46,631 nt of DNA from Marisimplicoccus sp964437815 (GCA_964437815.1 CAYTIE010000007.1:1-46631), one strand, 5' to 3'; numbered from the stretch's first letter, positions 25,667 to 33,881 are shown. The notes: generated by a model from the letters alone, not told the origin. Numbers and translations: made by a program.

Positions 25667-28113
25667 TTCTTCTTCTTTGTTTTAAGATAATTTTGCGCTT
25701 CTTCAAGTGAAATCTTAGTTGGATCAATTTCTTTAGGAATCTCAACTTTTTTCTTTGCATTAGAGATTGCAGACCTACCCCATCTAGTTTTTTCAATTTT
25801 TATCTCATGATCAGGCCATTCTTTAATTAATTTATCCTTGTCTTTCTGTATTTTATTTTTAATTAATTCTTCTATATTCTCAATAGTTAGGTTATCAAAA
25901 TCATATGTCTTATTTACATTTATAAAACCCTCATTCCATTTTATATAAGGTCCAAACCTTCCAACCCCTTTTGTCACAGGCAATTCATCGTAAAAATGAA
26001 TTGGTTCATCAGCTTTAAGTTTTTGATCTATTAGCTCAATCGCTTGACGAAGGTCTATTGTATGGGGATCAAAATTAGTTGGAATTGAAATAGATTTTGA
26101 TAAAAATTTAATATATGGTCCATATCTTCCATTATTAACTGTTACAGCTTCATTCTTATATTCACCTATCTCTTTTGGGAACTTAAATAATTCAAGCGCT
26201 TCTTCTAAAGTTATGTTTTCAAGTTGTTGATCCTTAGTTAAACTTGCAAAAATTGGTTTTTCTTCATCTTCTGTATTACCAATCTGAGCAAGTGGTCCAA
26301 ATCTACCAAGCCTAACTTTCACTACCCTTCCTGATTTAGGATCATTTCCTAGAATTTTTTCTCCTGATTGTCTCTCTGCAGTTTCATTAACTTCAGTTAC
26401 ATTAGAATGAAAATCTTGATAGAACCTTTTGATTATTTCAGACCATTCTTCATTCCCAGAAGCAATTTCATCAAAATTTTTCTCTACTTCAGCTGTAAAA
26501 CCATAGTCTAGGATATTTCTAAAATTATCAACTAAAAAGTCATTAACAATTGCTCCAATATCAGTAGGAATTAATCTTCCCTTATTTGAGCCTATTTTTT
26601 CTTTTAAAATCTGATCTGAAATTTCATTGTTTGAGAATTCAAGAAATTTATAGTCTCTCTCAGATCCTTCATTACTTCCTTTTTCAATATATCCTCTTTT
26701 TTGAATTGTTGAAATTGTTGTTGCATATGTAGCGGGTCTCCCAATTCCAAGTTCTTCCATTTTTTTAACTAAAGATGCTTCTGTATATCTAGATGGAGGT
26801 CTTGAAAAGATTTCTTTTGAAATTATCTTATCTAACTGAAGTTCTTGTCCTTCTTTAATTTGTGGTAATACACTTTTCTCTTCTTCATTTTCATCATCAG
26901 TACCTTCAAGATAAACTTTTAAAAAACCTTCAAATATTATTACTTCACCAGTTGATGTAAATTTATAATCGTATTTATCAGATTGTATCTTTACTATAGT
27001 TTTTTCAATCTCTGCATCTGCCATCTGAGATGAAATTGTTCTTTTCCAAATTAGTTTATATAATCTTTGCTGGTCATAGTCAGATGTTATTTCTTCAACA
27101 TCTATTTTAGTTGGTCTAACAGCCTCATGAGCTTCTTGCGCAGATTTATTTTTATTTTGAAAATCTCTTGAATAAACAAATTTGTCTCCAAATTTTGATT
27201 TTATCTTATTAATTATTGAGTTTTTAGCTTCATTTGAAATAGTAACACTATCCGTTCTCATATAAGTTATAAGTCCAGCTTCATATAGTTTTTGAGCAGT
27301 AGTCATTGTCCTAGATACTCCAAAACCAAGTTTTCTTGATGCTTCTTGTTGAAGAGTTGAAGTTGTAAAGGGAGGTGTAGGTGATCTCTTAGATGGTTTT
27401 TTAGATAAAGAGTTAATATGGAAAATCGCATTTTCATTTTGAATAAAAAAGTTTTTCACCTCTTCATCTTTATTAAATCTAGTATCAAGTTCAGATTTGA
27501 TTGACTTTCCTTCTAGGTTATTAAAAATACCTTGAGTTCTAAAACTACTTTGAGACTCATGTTTTTGAATTTCCCTTTCTCTCTCTACAATTACTCTAAC
27601 ACAAACTGATTGAACTCTTCCAGCAGATAGCCCAGTCTTAACTTTTTTCCATAAAACAGGAGAAAGTTCATATCCAACAAGTCTATCTAAAACTCTTCTA
27701 GCTTGTTGAGCATTTACAAGATTATAGTCAATTGATCTTGGATTGTCTATAGCATTTAATATGGCATTTTTTGTAATTTCATGAAAAACAATTCTGTCAA
27801 ATTCTTTATTACTTAGATTAAGATTCTCATATAGATGCCAAGCAATTGCTTCCCCTTCTCTATCTTCATCACTAGCTAGCCATACTTTTTCAGATTTTTT
27901 TACATGTTTTTTAAGGTCTTTAATAACCTGCTTTTTTTCATCTGGTATAATATATTTTGGTTTGAAATCATTATCTATATCGACTCCTATCTCACTCACA
28001 GGAAGATCAGATATATGTCCAACACAAGAAACAACTTTAAAATCTTCTCCTAATATTTTTTCAATTGTTTTTGCTTTTGTAGCAGACTCTACGATAACTA
28101 AATTTTTTGACAT
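25663..28113 (-). CDS. topA: DNA topoisomerase I
   Basis: Relaxes negative supercoils. 816 residues from the ATG at 28113; a TTG one codon upstream is not preferred. Order: N-terminal Toprim domain ('VESATKAKTIEKIL', acidic 'SDEDREGEAIAWHL'), type IA core with 'GLSAGRVQSV' and catalytic Tyr at about 284 in 'GLITYMRTDS', and 'GIGRPATYATTISTI'. Instead of C-terminal zinc fingers there are repeated 'GRFGPLAQIG', 'GRYGPYIKF' and 'GRFGPYIKW' modules, the usual Bacteroidota form, ending in a Lys-rich tail. The arginase-fold gene follows in the same transcript with a 4-base overlap. Confidence 0.97.
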   Translation of the reverse strand: MSKNLVIVESATKAKTIEKILGEDFKVVSCVGHISDLPVSEIGVDIDNDFKPKYIIPDEKKQVIKDLKKHVKKSEKVWLASDEDREGEAIAWHLYENLNLSNKEFDRIVFHEITKNAILNAIDNPRSIDYNLVNAQQARRVLDRLVGYELSPVLWKKVKTGLSAGRVQSVCVRVIVEREREIQKHESQSSFRTQGIFNNLEGKSIKSELDTRFNKDEEVKNFFIQNENAIFHINSLSKKPSKRSPTPPFTTSTLQQEASRKLGFGVSRTMTTAQKLYEAGLITYMRTDSVTISNEAKNSIINKIKSKFGDKFVYSRDFQNKNKSAQEAHEAVRPTKIDVEEITSDYDQQRLYKLIWKRTISSQMADAEIEKTIVKIQSDKYDYKFTSTGEVIIFEGFLKVYLEGTDDENEEEKSVLPQIKEGQELQLDKIISKEIFSRPPSRYTEASLVKKMEELGIGRPATYATTISTIQKRGYIEKGSNEGSERDYKFLEFSNNEISDQILKEKIGSNKGRLIPTDIGAIVNDFLVDNFRNILDYGFTAEVEKNFDEIASGNEEWSEIIKRFYQDFHSNVTEVNETAERQSGEKILGNDPKSGRVVKVRLGRFGPLAQIGNTEDEEKPIFASLTKDQQLENITLEEALELFKFPKEIGEYKNEAVTVNNGRYGPYIKFLSKSISIPTNFDPHTIDLRQAIELIDQKLKADEPIHFYDELPVTKGVGRFGPYIKWNEGFINVNKTYDFDNLTIENIEELIKNKIQKDKDKLIKEWPDHEIKIEKTRWGRSAISNAKKKVEIPKEIDPTKISLEEAQNYLKTKKKK

Positions 28114-28155
28114 CAAATAAAAATTTTGGGCTAAAAGTAAACAGATTTATTTTGT

Positions 28156-28163
28156 CAAAAATA
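28156..28163 (-). promoter_or_regulatory. Predicted -7 element of the topA operon
   Basis: Minus strand TATTTTTG fits TAnnTTTG. Its downstream edge lies 42 bases before the topA ATG. The surrounding spacer 28117-28243 is very AT-rich, so chance matches are possible. Confidence 0.35.
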
Positions 28164-28226
28164 TAAAAATTAAATTTTCTCATTTTTTACTCTAATTTTT
28201 TTTTATAATTTTTTAAAAAAACAAAC

Positions 28227-28234
28227 TACTTTTG
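28227..28234 (+). promoter_or_regulatory. Predicted -7 element of the persulfide dioxygenase-like gene
   Basis: TACTTTTG matches TAnnTTTG and ends 9 bases before the ATG at 28244, which would put transcription start within a few bases of the start codon. Confidence 0.55.
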
Positions 28235-28243
28235 TAGGTAATT

Positions 28244-29623
28244 ATGATAGTAGAGCAAATATATACCAGTTGTCTATCTCAAGGTTCATATTATATTGAA
28301 AGTAATAATGAAGTAGCCATTATTGACCCAATTAGAGAAATAGATTCATATATAGAAAGAGCTAGTAAAAGAAAGAGCAAAATAAAATATATTTTTGAAA
28401 CTCATTTACATGCTGATTTTATTAGTGGTCATCTTAACTTAGCAAAAAAAACAGGAGCTGATATTGTTTATGGACCAGATGTTGAAACCTCATTCAATAA
28501 ATTATCTGCAAAAGATGGACAAGAGTTTAATGTTGGTGATATAAAAATTGTTGCAATTCATACACCTGGCCATACTCTTGAAAGCACAACATACTTACTA
28601 AAAGATGAAAATGGAGATGATTATGCAATTTTTACAGGTGATACTCTATTTATAGGAGATGTTGGAAGACCAGATCTATCTCAAAATGCTGAAGTTGATA
28701 CTGAATACTTGGCAGGTTTGCTATATGATAGTTTGAGAAACAAAATTATGACATTAGATGACAAAATATTAATTTATCCAGCTCATGGAGAAGGATCTTC
28801 ATGTGGTAAAAATCTTAGCTCAGAGACATTTGGAACTTTAGGTGATCAAAAGAAAACAAATTATGCACTAAGAGAGAACATGAATAAAAGTGAGTTTATA
28901 AATGAGCTTCTAGATGGACTTGATAAACCACCAAAATATTTCCCCTTTAATGTTTCAATGAATAAAAATGGGTATAACGATTCAAAAGAAGTTTTACAAA
29001 AAAATCTAAACCCTCTTAATCCTGATAAATTTGAAGAATTAATTTCAAAAAAATATATAATTGTTTTAGATATTAGACATCAAGATGAGTTTGCAAAAGC
29101 ACACATCCCTAATTCCATCTTTATTGGACTAGATGGAAGGTTCGCTCCATGGGTAGGGGAGATTTTGGAGGATATTAATACTCCTATTCTATTGGTAGTT
29201 CCGGATGGAAGAGAAGAAGAAGGTATTACTAGATTATCAAGAGTAGGATTTGACAATATTCTAGGATATCTAGAAGGGGGAATTGAAAATTGGAAATCAA
29301 ACGGAAAACAAACATCATCAATAGATTCTTCCGAAGCATCTGTTCTTAATGATCTTGAAAACAAGTCAAATAATTCTATTCTTGATGTTAGGAGTAAAAT
29401 TGAACATCAAAATGAGTCTATATCAGGATCACTAAACATTCCTTTAAAATTAATTAATCAATCTATTAATCAGATTGATTTTAAATCAAAATTCTTTATT
29501 CACTGCCAAGGTGGATATAGAAGTATGATAGCTGCATCAATATTAAAAAAGAATGGTATCCATAGCTTTTTCGACGTTAAAGGGGGGTATGATTCAATAA
29601 AAAAGGCTAGCCTGGGCATCTAG
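28244..29623 (+). CDS. CstB-like fusion: metallo-beta-lactamase persulfide dioxygenase with two rhodanese domains
   Basis: 459 residues. Domain 1 (1-250) is an ETHE1-type MBL fold with 'THLHADFISGH' (H54, H56, D58, H63), 'TPGHTLEST', 'FTGDTLFIGDVGRPDL' and 'YPAHGEG'; ETHE1 relatives use a mononuclear iron to oxidise glutathione or low-molecular-weight persulfide to sulfite. Domain 2 (about 260-355) is a rhodanese fold whose active loop reads 'VVPDGREEEG' with no Cys, so it is a pseudo-rhodanese. Domain 3 (about 365-459) has an intact loop 'HCQGGYRSM' with Cys421. This MBL/pseudo-rhodanese/rhodanese order is that of CstB, which turns persulfide plus sulfite to thiosulfate. Likely role: sulfide or persulfide detoxification in the cytoplasm. 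It stands alone, with no visible CsoR/CstR regulator or SQR gene nearby. Confidence 0.9.
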   Translation: MIVEQIYTSCLSQGSYYIESNNEVAIIDPIREIDSYIERASKRKSKIKYIFETHLHADFISGHLNLAKKTGADIVYGPDVETSFNKLSAKDGQEFNVGDIKIVAIHTPGHTLESTTYLLKDENGDDYAIFTGDTLFIGDVGRPDLSQNAEVDTEYLAGLLYDSLRNKIMTLDDKILIYPAHGEGSSCGKNLSSETFGTLGDQKKTNYALRENMNKSEFINELLDGLDKPPKYFPFNVSMNKNGYNDSKEVLQKNLNPLNPDKFEELISKKYIIVLDIRHQDEFAKAHIPNSIFIGLDGRFAPWVGEILEDINTPILLVVPDGREEEGITRLSRVGFDNILGYLEGGIENWKSNGKQTSSIDSSEASVLNDLENKSNNSILDVRSKIEHQNESISGSLNIPLKLINQSINQIDFKSKFFIHCQGGYRSMIAASILKKNGIHSFFDVKGGYDSIKKASLGI

Positions 29624-29627
29624 AAAC

Positions 29628-29648
29628 TGACAAATTGGCATAATTTAA
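29628..29648 (+). promoter_or_regulatory. Putative operator/promoter of the miaB-sigma-54 activator unit (TGNCA-N3-TGNCA element)
   Basis: TGACAAATTGGCA at 29628-29640 is made of two TGNCA half sites three bases apart, directly followed by TAATTTAA. Its reverse complement, TGCCAATTTGTCA, matches the groES-upstream TGCCAAAGTGTCA at 11 of 13 positions, differing only in two central spacer bases. The segment ATTGGCATAATTTA also resembles ATTGGCATAGTTTA before groES. It lies between the CstB-like stop and miaB. Confidence 0.5.
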
Positions 29649-29685
29649 TATAATTGATTATTTTTACAAGTCAAATTATAGAATA

Positions 29686-31071
29686 ATTAAAGAAAATAAA
29701 TTATATATAGAAACTTATGGGTGTCAGATGAACTTTTCTGATAGTGAGGTTGTTGCCTCAATTCTTAAGAATAAAGGTTATGAATTAACTAATAATTCTA
29801 AAGAAGCAAATCTAGTATTAATTAACACATGTTCCATTAGAGATAAAGCTGAACAAACGGTTAGAAATAAATTAAACAATTTTAATTCTTTGAAAAAAGA
29901 AAATAGCAAACTAAAAGTTGGAGTATTGGGATGCATGGCAGAAAGGCTTAAAGAAAAATTTCTAGAAGAAGAAAAAATAGTTGATTTAGTAGTAGGCCCT
30001 GACTCATATAAGGATTTGCCTAATCTATTAAACGAAGTTGATAATAACCAAAGAGCAGTCAATGTTATCTTATCTAAATCTGAAACTTATGGAGACATTT
30101 CACCTGTTAGAATTCATAATAATGGAATTAGTGCTTATGTCTCTATCACAAGAGGGTGTGATAATATGTGTACTTTTTGTGTTGTACCTTTTACTAGAGG
30201 AAGAGAAAGAAGCAGAAGTCCAGAGAGCATTATTAGAGAAATTCAAGAACTTTCTGAAAAAGGGTATAAGGAGGTTACACTTCTAGGGCAAAATGTTGAC
30301 AGTTATTTATGGTATGGAGGAGGACCTAAAAAAGATTTTAATAAAGCTAGTGAAGAACAAAAGAAAAATACAATAAGGTTTTCTCAACTTCTTGATATAA
30401 TAGCTACAAGGTTTCCTAAAATTAGAATTAGATTTTCAACATCTAACCCTCAGGATATGACTATTGATGTTATTAAGACAATGGCTAGATATGAAAATAT
30501 ATGTAACCATATTCATTTACCAATTCAATCTGGAAGTGATAGGATATTAAAGAAGATGAATAGACTCCATACGCGCAAAGAGTACCTTGATCTTATAAAA
30601 AAAATTAAAGAAATTATTCCTAACTGTGGAATATCTCATGATATAATGACTGGCTTTCCAACTGAAACGGAGAAAGACCATCAGGATACATTGACTTTGA
30701 TGGAAGAAGTAAAATATGATTTTGGTTACATGTTTGCCTATTCTGAAAGACCTGGAACTTATGCTGCAAGAAACTTTAATGATGATGTAAATAAAGAAGT
30801 TAAACAAAGAAGACTCGAAGAGATAATTAATTTGCAACAAAAGCATAGTAAAGAACGAAATCAAAGATTTTTGGACTTAACATGCCCTGTTTTAATTGAC
30901 AAATCATCAAAAAAATCAAATGAATTTTGGAGTGGCAGAACTACTGAAAACAATGTAGTTGTATTTCCTAAACAAAACTTCTCTCCTGGAGAAATTGTAG
31001 ATGTTACAATTGAAGACTGTACTACAGCTACATTAATAGGTAAAGTAAAGAAGAAATCAATAGCAATCTAA
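29686..31071 (+). CDS. miaB: tRNA-2-methylthio-N6-dimethylallyladenosine synthase MiaB
   Basis: Radical SAM methylthiotransferase modifying A37 of tRNAs reading U-starting codons. The core is complete: N-terminal UPF0004 cluster cysteines in 'YGCQMNFSDSE', 'INTCSIRD' and 'LGCMAERL'; radical SAM 'RGCDNMCTFCVVP'; C-terminal TRAM domain. The first ATG, at 29728, is the Met of GCQMN and would remove the first cluster cysteine. The frame is open upstream to a TAA at 29641 but contains no ATG, GTG or TTG. ATT at 29686 would give MKENKLYIETYGCQMN, a natural beginning, so I place the start there; this is inference, and a sequencing error or another rare codon is possible. About 461 residues. The sigma-54 activator starts 1 base after the stop. 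Confidence 0.88.
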   Translation: MKENKLYIETYGCQMNFSDSEVVASILKNKGYELTNNSKEANLVLINTCSIRDKAEQTVRNKLNNFNSLKKENSKLKVGVLGCMAERLKEKFLEEEKIVDLVVGPDSYKDLPNLLNEVDNNQRAVNVILSKSETYGDISPVRIHNNGISAYVSITRGCDNMCTFCVVPFTRGRERSRSPESIIREIQELSEKGYKEVTLLGQNVDSYLWYGGGPKKDFNKASEEQKKNTIRFSQLLDIIATRFPKIRIRFSTSNPQDMTIDVIKTMARYENICNHIHLPIQSGSDRILKKMNRLHTRKEYLDLIKKIKEIIPNCGISHDIMTGFPTETEKDHQDTLTLMEEVKYDFGYMFAYSERPGTYAARNFNDDVNKEVKQRRLEEIINLQQKHSKERNQRFLDLTCPVLIDKSSKKSNEFWSGRTTENNVVVFPKQNFSPGEIVDVTIEDCTTATLIGKVKKKSIAI

Positions 31072-31072
31072 T

Positions 31073-32356
31073 ATGGAATCAATTCAGTCAGTAAAGCAAA
31101 GATTTGGAATTATTGGGAATAATAACAAACTAAATAGAGCTCTTGAGAAATCTATTCAGGTATCAAACTCTGATATTTCTGTTCTAGTTACTGGAGAAAG
31201 TGGAGTTGGTAAAGAAAATATTCCTAAAATAATTCATCAGTACTCACATAGAAAACATGCAAAGTATATCGCAGTTAATTGTGGAGCTATTCCTGATGGT
31301 ACAATTGATTCTGAACTATTTGGACACGAAAAAGGTGCTTTTACAGGAGCTACTAGTAATAGAAGTGGATATTTTGAAGTTGCTGATGGGGGTACCATTT
31401 TTTTAGATGAAGTTGGTGAGCTCCCTCTTTCGACTCAGGTTAGGTTACTTAGAATTCTTGAGAGTGGTGAATATATTAAAGTTGGGTCATCAAAAGTAGA
31501 AAAGACAAATGTTAGAATTGTTGCCGCAACAAATACAAATATGGAAGAGGCTATAAGATCAGGTAAATTCAGAGAAGATCTTTTTTATAGATTAAGCACA
31601 ATAATTATAAACATTCCTCCATTAAGAGAAAGAAAAGAGGATATTCCTATTTTGTTTAGAAAATTTGCATCAGACTTTGCTCAAAAATATAATATGCCAA
31701 CCTTAAGACTTGATGAAAAAGCTGAAGACTTGTTATGTCAAAATGAATGGAGGGGGAATATTAGACAATTAAGAAATATAGCTGAGCAAATGTCTATACT
31801 TGAAAAAGAAAGACTATTAAATAGTGAAAATCTAGATGGCTATTTGCCAAATAAAACCAGTAAACTACCTGCTAAACTTGATAGTATAAATACTGACTCA
31901 AACTCATTTTCATCAGAAAGAGAGATATTATATAAAGTTCTATTTGATATGAAAAGTGATTTAACTGATTTAAAACAATTAACTTTAGAGTTAATTAAAA
32001 ATGATGATTCAACTGAAGTAAAAGAGAAAAATCAAGGACTAATTGAAAAAATTTATGGAGGTAAAAGTACTGAGAAAAAAAATATACCACATGAGATAGA
32101 TTCTGTAAACATTAAAGATTCTAGCTTAAGCATCGATAAAGATGAAATTGACAATACTGAAAAATTTGAGTATGCTGAAACTATAGAGGAAGAGGAAACA
32201 CTTTCACTATTAGATAAGGAAATTGAAATGATTAAGCAAGCTTTAATTCGAACTAAAGGGAAAAGAAAATTAGCATCAAAAGAATTAGGAATTTCTGAGA
32301 GAACACTTTATAGAAAAATCAAACAATATAACTTAGGAGATATAAATGAGATATAA
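31073..32356 (+). CDS. Sigma-54-dependent transcriptional activator without receiver domain
   Basis: 427 residues. AAA+ enhancer-binding protein: Walker A 'GESGVGKE' (41-48), the sigma-54 contact loop GAFTGA (88-93), Walker B 'GGTIFLDE' (106-113), sensor 'REDLFYRLS' and 'ENEWRGNIRQLRN'. A low-complexity acidic linker (about 265-375) leads to a C-terminal Fis-type helix-turn-helix 'GKRKLASKELGISERTLYRKIKQY'. There is no N-terminal receiver, GAF or PAS domain, so no sensory input is visible in the protein itself. It is 1 base downstream of miaB, and its last 11 bases overlap lptE, placing it in one transcript with envelope and secretion genes. Target promoters unknown; see the shared upstream elements of miaB and groES. 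Confidence 0.93.
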   Translation: MESIQSVKQRFGIIGNNNKLNRALEKSIQVSNSDISVLVTGESGVGKENIPKIIHQYSHRKHAKYIAVNCGAIPDGTIDSELFGHEKGAFTGATSNRSGYFEVADGGTIFLDEVGELPLSTQVRLLRILESGEYIKVGSSKVEKTNVRIVAATNTNMEEAIRSGKFREDLFYRLSTIIINIPPLRERKEDIPILFRKFASDFAQKYNMPTLRLDEKAEDLLCQNEWRGNIRQLRNIAEQMSILEKERLLNSENLDGYLPNKTSKLPAKLDSINTDSNSFSSEREILYKVLFDMKSDLTDLKQLTLELIKNDDSTEVKEKNQGLIEKIYGGKSTEKKNIPHEIDSVNIKDSSLSIDKDEIDNTEKFEYAETIEEEETLSLLDKEIEMIKQALIRTKGKRKLASKELGISERTLYRKIKQYNLGDINEI

Positions 32357-32858
32357 ATATTTATTTATTGGCTTGTATTTAACAGTTAGCGCATGTGGAA
32401 TATATTCTTTTACTGGCTCATCTATTCCAATAGGAGCGGAAACTTTTCAAGTTAATTATTTTGAAAACAATTCTGGGGGAAAACCTGGATCAACGATAGA
32501 ACCAGGACTTGATAGGGACTTTACGATAGCACTTCAAGACCTAATAGTTAATCAGACAAGTTTAAGTCTTGTTAACGAGGGTGGTGATCTATTATATGAG
32601 GGTGAAATAACTGAATTTAGCATAACTCCAATGGCAGCAAGTGCTGAAATGAGAGCCTCACAGAATAGACTTACAATGAGGATTACTTTAAACTATGAAA
32701 ACAGACTAAATGAAGAAGATAATTTTACAAAACCTTTTTCTTTTTATTATGACTTTCCTGGTAATCTTCAACTATATGACATAAAAGATTCAGCTTTAGC
32801 TGATATTTTTGAAAGAATTACTCAGGATATATTTAATGAAACATTAGCAAAGTGGTAA
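32346..32858 (+). CDS. lptE: LPS-assembly lipoprotein LptE, flavobacterial type
   Basis: 170 residues. Lipoprotein signal with lipobox 'VSACG' (Cys17). Relatives are recognised by 'GIYSFTGSSIPIGAETFQVNYFENNS' near the N-terminus, then 'GGDLLYEGEITEFSITPMAASA' and 'NRLTMRITLNYENRLN'. LptE is the plug partner of LptD in the outer membrane and helps insert lipopolysaccharide. It overlaps the end of the sigma-54 activator gene by 11 bases. Sequence similarity to proteobacterial LptE is low, so the assignment rests on the Bacteroidota family and on gene order. Confidence 0.85.
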   Translation: MRYKYLFIGLYLTVSACGIYSFTGSSIPIGAETFQVNYFENNSGGKPGSTIEPGLDRDFTIALQDLIVNQTSLSLVNEGGDLLYEGEITEFSITPMAASAEMRASQNRLTMRITLNYENRLNEEDNFTKPFSFYYDFPGNLQLYDIKDSALADIFERITQDIFNETLAKW

Positions 32859-32861
32859 TTT

Positions 32862-33470
32862 ATGACATTCAAAAAATTTAACTTCATTATAAACAACTTT
32901 AATCCAAAAGATGATAACCAGCTAGCTGACTTAAAAGGGCTATTTAACAAATACCCATACTCACAAACTATATCTGCATATTACCTTAAATCTCTAAAAG
33001 ATCAAAATAAAAATAACTTTTCGCATATTCTTAGAAGAACTGCAATTCTTTCATTTGATAGAGCTAATCTTAGAAATTGGATTAGTTCTGATATAAATCA
33101 AGAAGAAAAAAGAAATAAAGACAAGGCAACTAATCAAAGTGAGGATAAATTCACATTTCTTGATTGGTTTGATCAAATTTCTAGTGATAAAAGTAAGATT
33201 GATGAAAAAATAAATCTAATTGAAAGCTTTATTGATAATAAGGCTGACAGAATAATTGAAGATAATGATAAAGAATATAAATTCAGCTTCAACAAAAATG
33301 ATAAAGATAATCCAGAGCTTGTTACAGAGACACTTGCCAAAATCTTAACCAATCAAAAAAAATATAAAAAAGCTATTAAAGCATACAGGATATTAAGTTT
33401 GAAATATCCAAAAAAAAGTAGTTTCTTTGCAGACCATATAAGGAAAATAAAAAAATTAGATAAAAAGTAA
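32862..33470 (+). CDS. TPR-like helical protein of unknown function
   Basis: 202 residues, no signal peptide, very Lys/Asn/Asp rich. The N-terminal part ('LADLKGLFNKYPYSQTISAYYLKSLKDQ') and the C-terminal part ('PELVTETLAKILTNQKKYKKAIKAYRILSLKYPKKSSFFADHIRKI') look like tetratricopeptide helices; the last segment matches a TPR 'KAIKAYRILSLKYP'. The middle (about 85-145) is a charged linker. It lies 3 bases after lptE and 4 bases before secG, so it is part of that operon. A homologue at this position occurs widely in flavobacteria (from memory); no function is established. Confidence 0.82.
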   Translation: MTFKKFNFIINNFNPKDDNQLADLKGLFNKYPYSQTISAYYLKSLKDQNKNNFSHILRRTAILSFDRANLRNWISSDINQEEKRNKDKATNQSEDKFTFLDWFDQISSDKSKIDEKINLIESFIDNKADRIIEDNDKEYKFSFNKNDKDNPELVTETLAKILTNQKKYKKAIKAYRILSLKYPKKSSFFADHIRKIKKLDKK

Positions 33471-33474
33471 AATA

Positions 33475-33807
33475 ATGGGAACATTCTGGATATTTATTTC
33501 GTTAATAGTTTTTGTCTGTTTTCTTTTAATACTTGTTGTAATGGTTCAAAACCCTAAAGGAGGAGGACTTTCATCAACATTTGGAGGAGCTCAACAACAA
33601 ATTGGAGGAGTTCAAAAGACAACTGACTTTCTTGATAAAAGTACATGGGTTCTAGCAATAATTCTTGGCTCATTAATTCTTATTTCTAATGTGTCTTTAA
33701 TTAATGATTCTAATGATACTGAGTCTATTTTAATAGACGAATCAATTTCTGAAGAGACAATTCCAGAAATTCCAGAAATTCCAGAAAGTACTGGCGATGA
33801 CAACTAA
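33475..33807 (+). CDS. secG: Preprotein translocase subunit SecG
   Basis: 110 residues. Two membrane helices (about 3-23 and 54-74) flank the conserved cytoplasmic loop 'VMVQNPKGGGLSSTFGG', the SecG hallmark. It assists SecYEG protein export in the inner membrane. The C-terminus is an acidic, Pro-rich tail built from repeats of IPE ('ETIPEIPEIPE'), encoded by a 9-bp tandem repeat. Last gene of the miaB-to-secG run; 74 bases separate it from groES, which has its own promoter region. Confidence 0.95.
   Translation: MGTFWIFISLIVFVCFLLILVVMVQNPKGGGLSSTFGGAQQQIGGVQKTTDFLDKSTWVLAIILGSLILISNVSLINDSNDTESILIDESISEETIPEIPEIPESTGDDN
33760..33786 (+). repeat. Three tandem copies of a 9-bp unit in the secG tail
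   Basis: ATTCCAGAA is repeated three times without change, encoding IPE three times. It keeps the reading frame, so changes in copy number would only alter tail length. Confidence 0.9.
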
Positions 33808-33818
33808 TTGATTTATTG

Positions 33819-33858
33819 TGCCAAAGTGTCACCTAGTTATCATTGGCATAGTTTATGA
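33819..33858 (+). promoter_or_regulatory. groESL regulatory region: TGNCA-N3-TGNCA operator and TTGGCATA promoter-like element
   Basis: TGCCAAAGTGTCA at 33819-33831 consists of two TGNCA half sites three bases apart; it is nearly the reverse complement of the element before miaB. Eleven bases on, ATTGGCATAGTTTATGA at 33842-33858 resembles both a sigma-54 -24 box (TTGGCAT) with a poor -12 box, and a -7-like TAGTTTAT. No CIRCE inverted repeat (TTAGCACTC-N9-GAGTGCTAA) is present, so HrcA control of the usual kind is not suggested. Confidence 0.55.
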
Positions 33859-33881
33859 AAAAAATTAAATAAAATATAGTT

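Noticed and set aside
33842..33858. A classical sigma-54 promoter in front of groES
   Set aside because: TTGGCAT fits the -24 box, but the -12 GC is absent (ATGA at that place). Kept only as a possibility within the shared-element finding.
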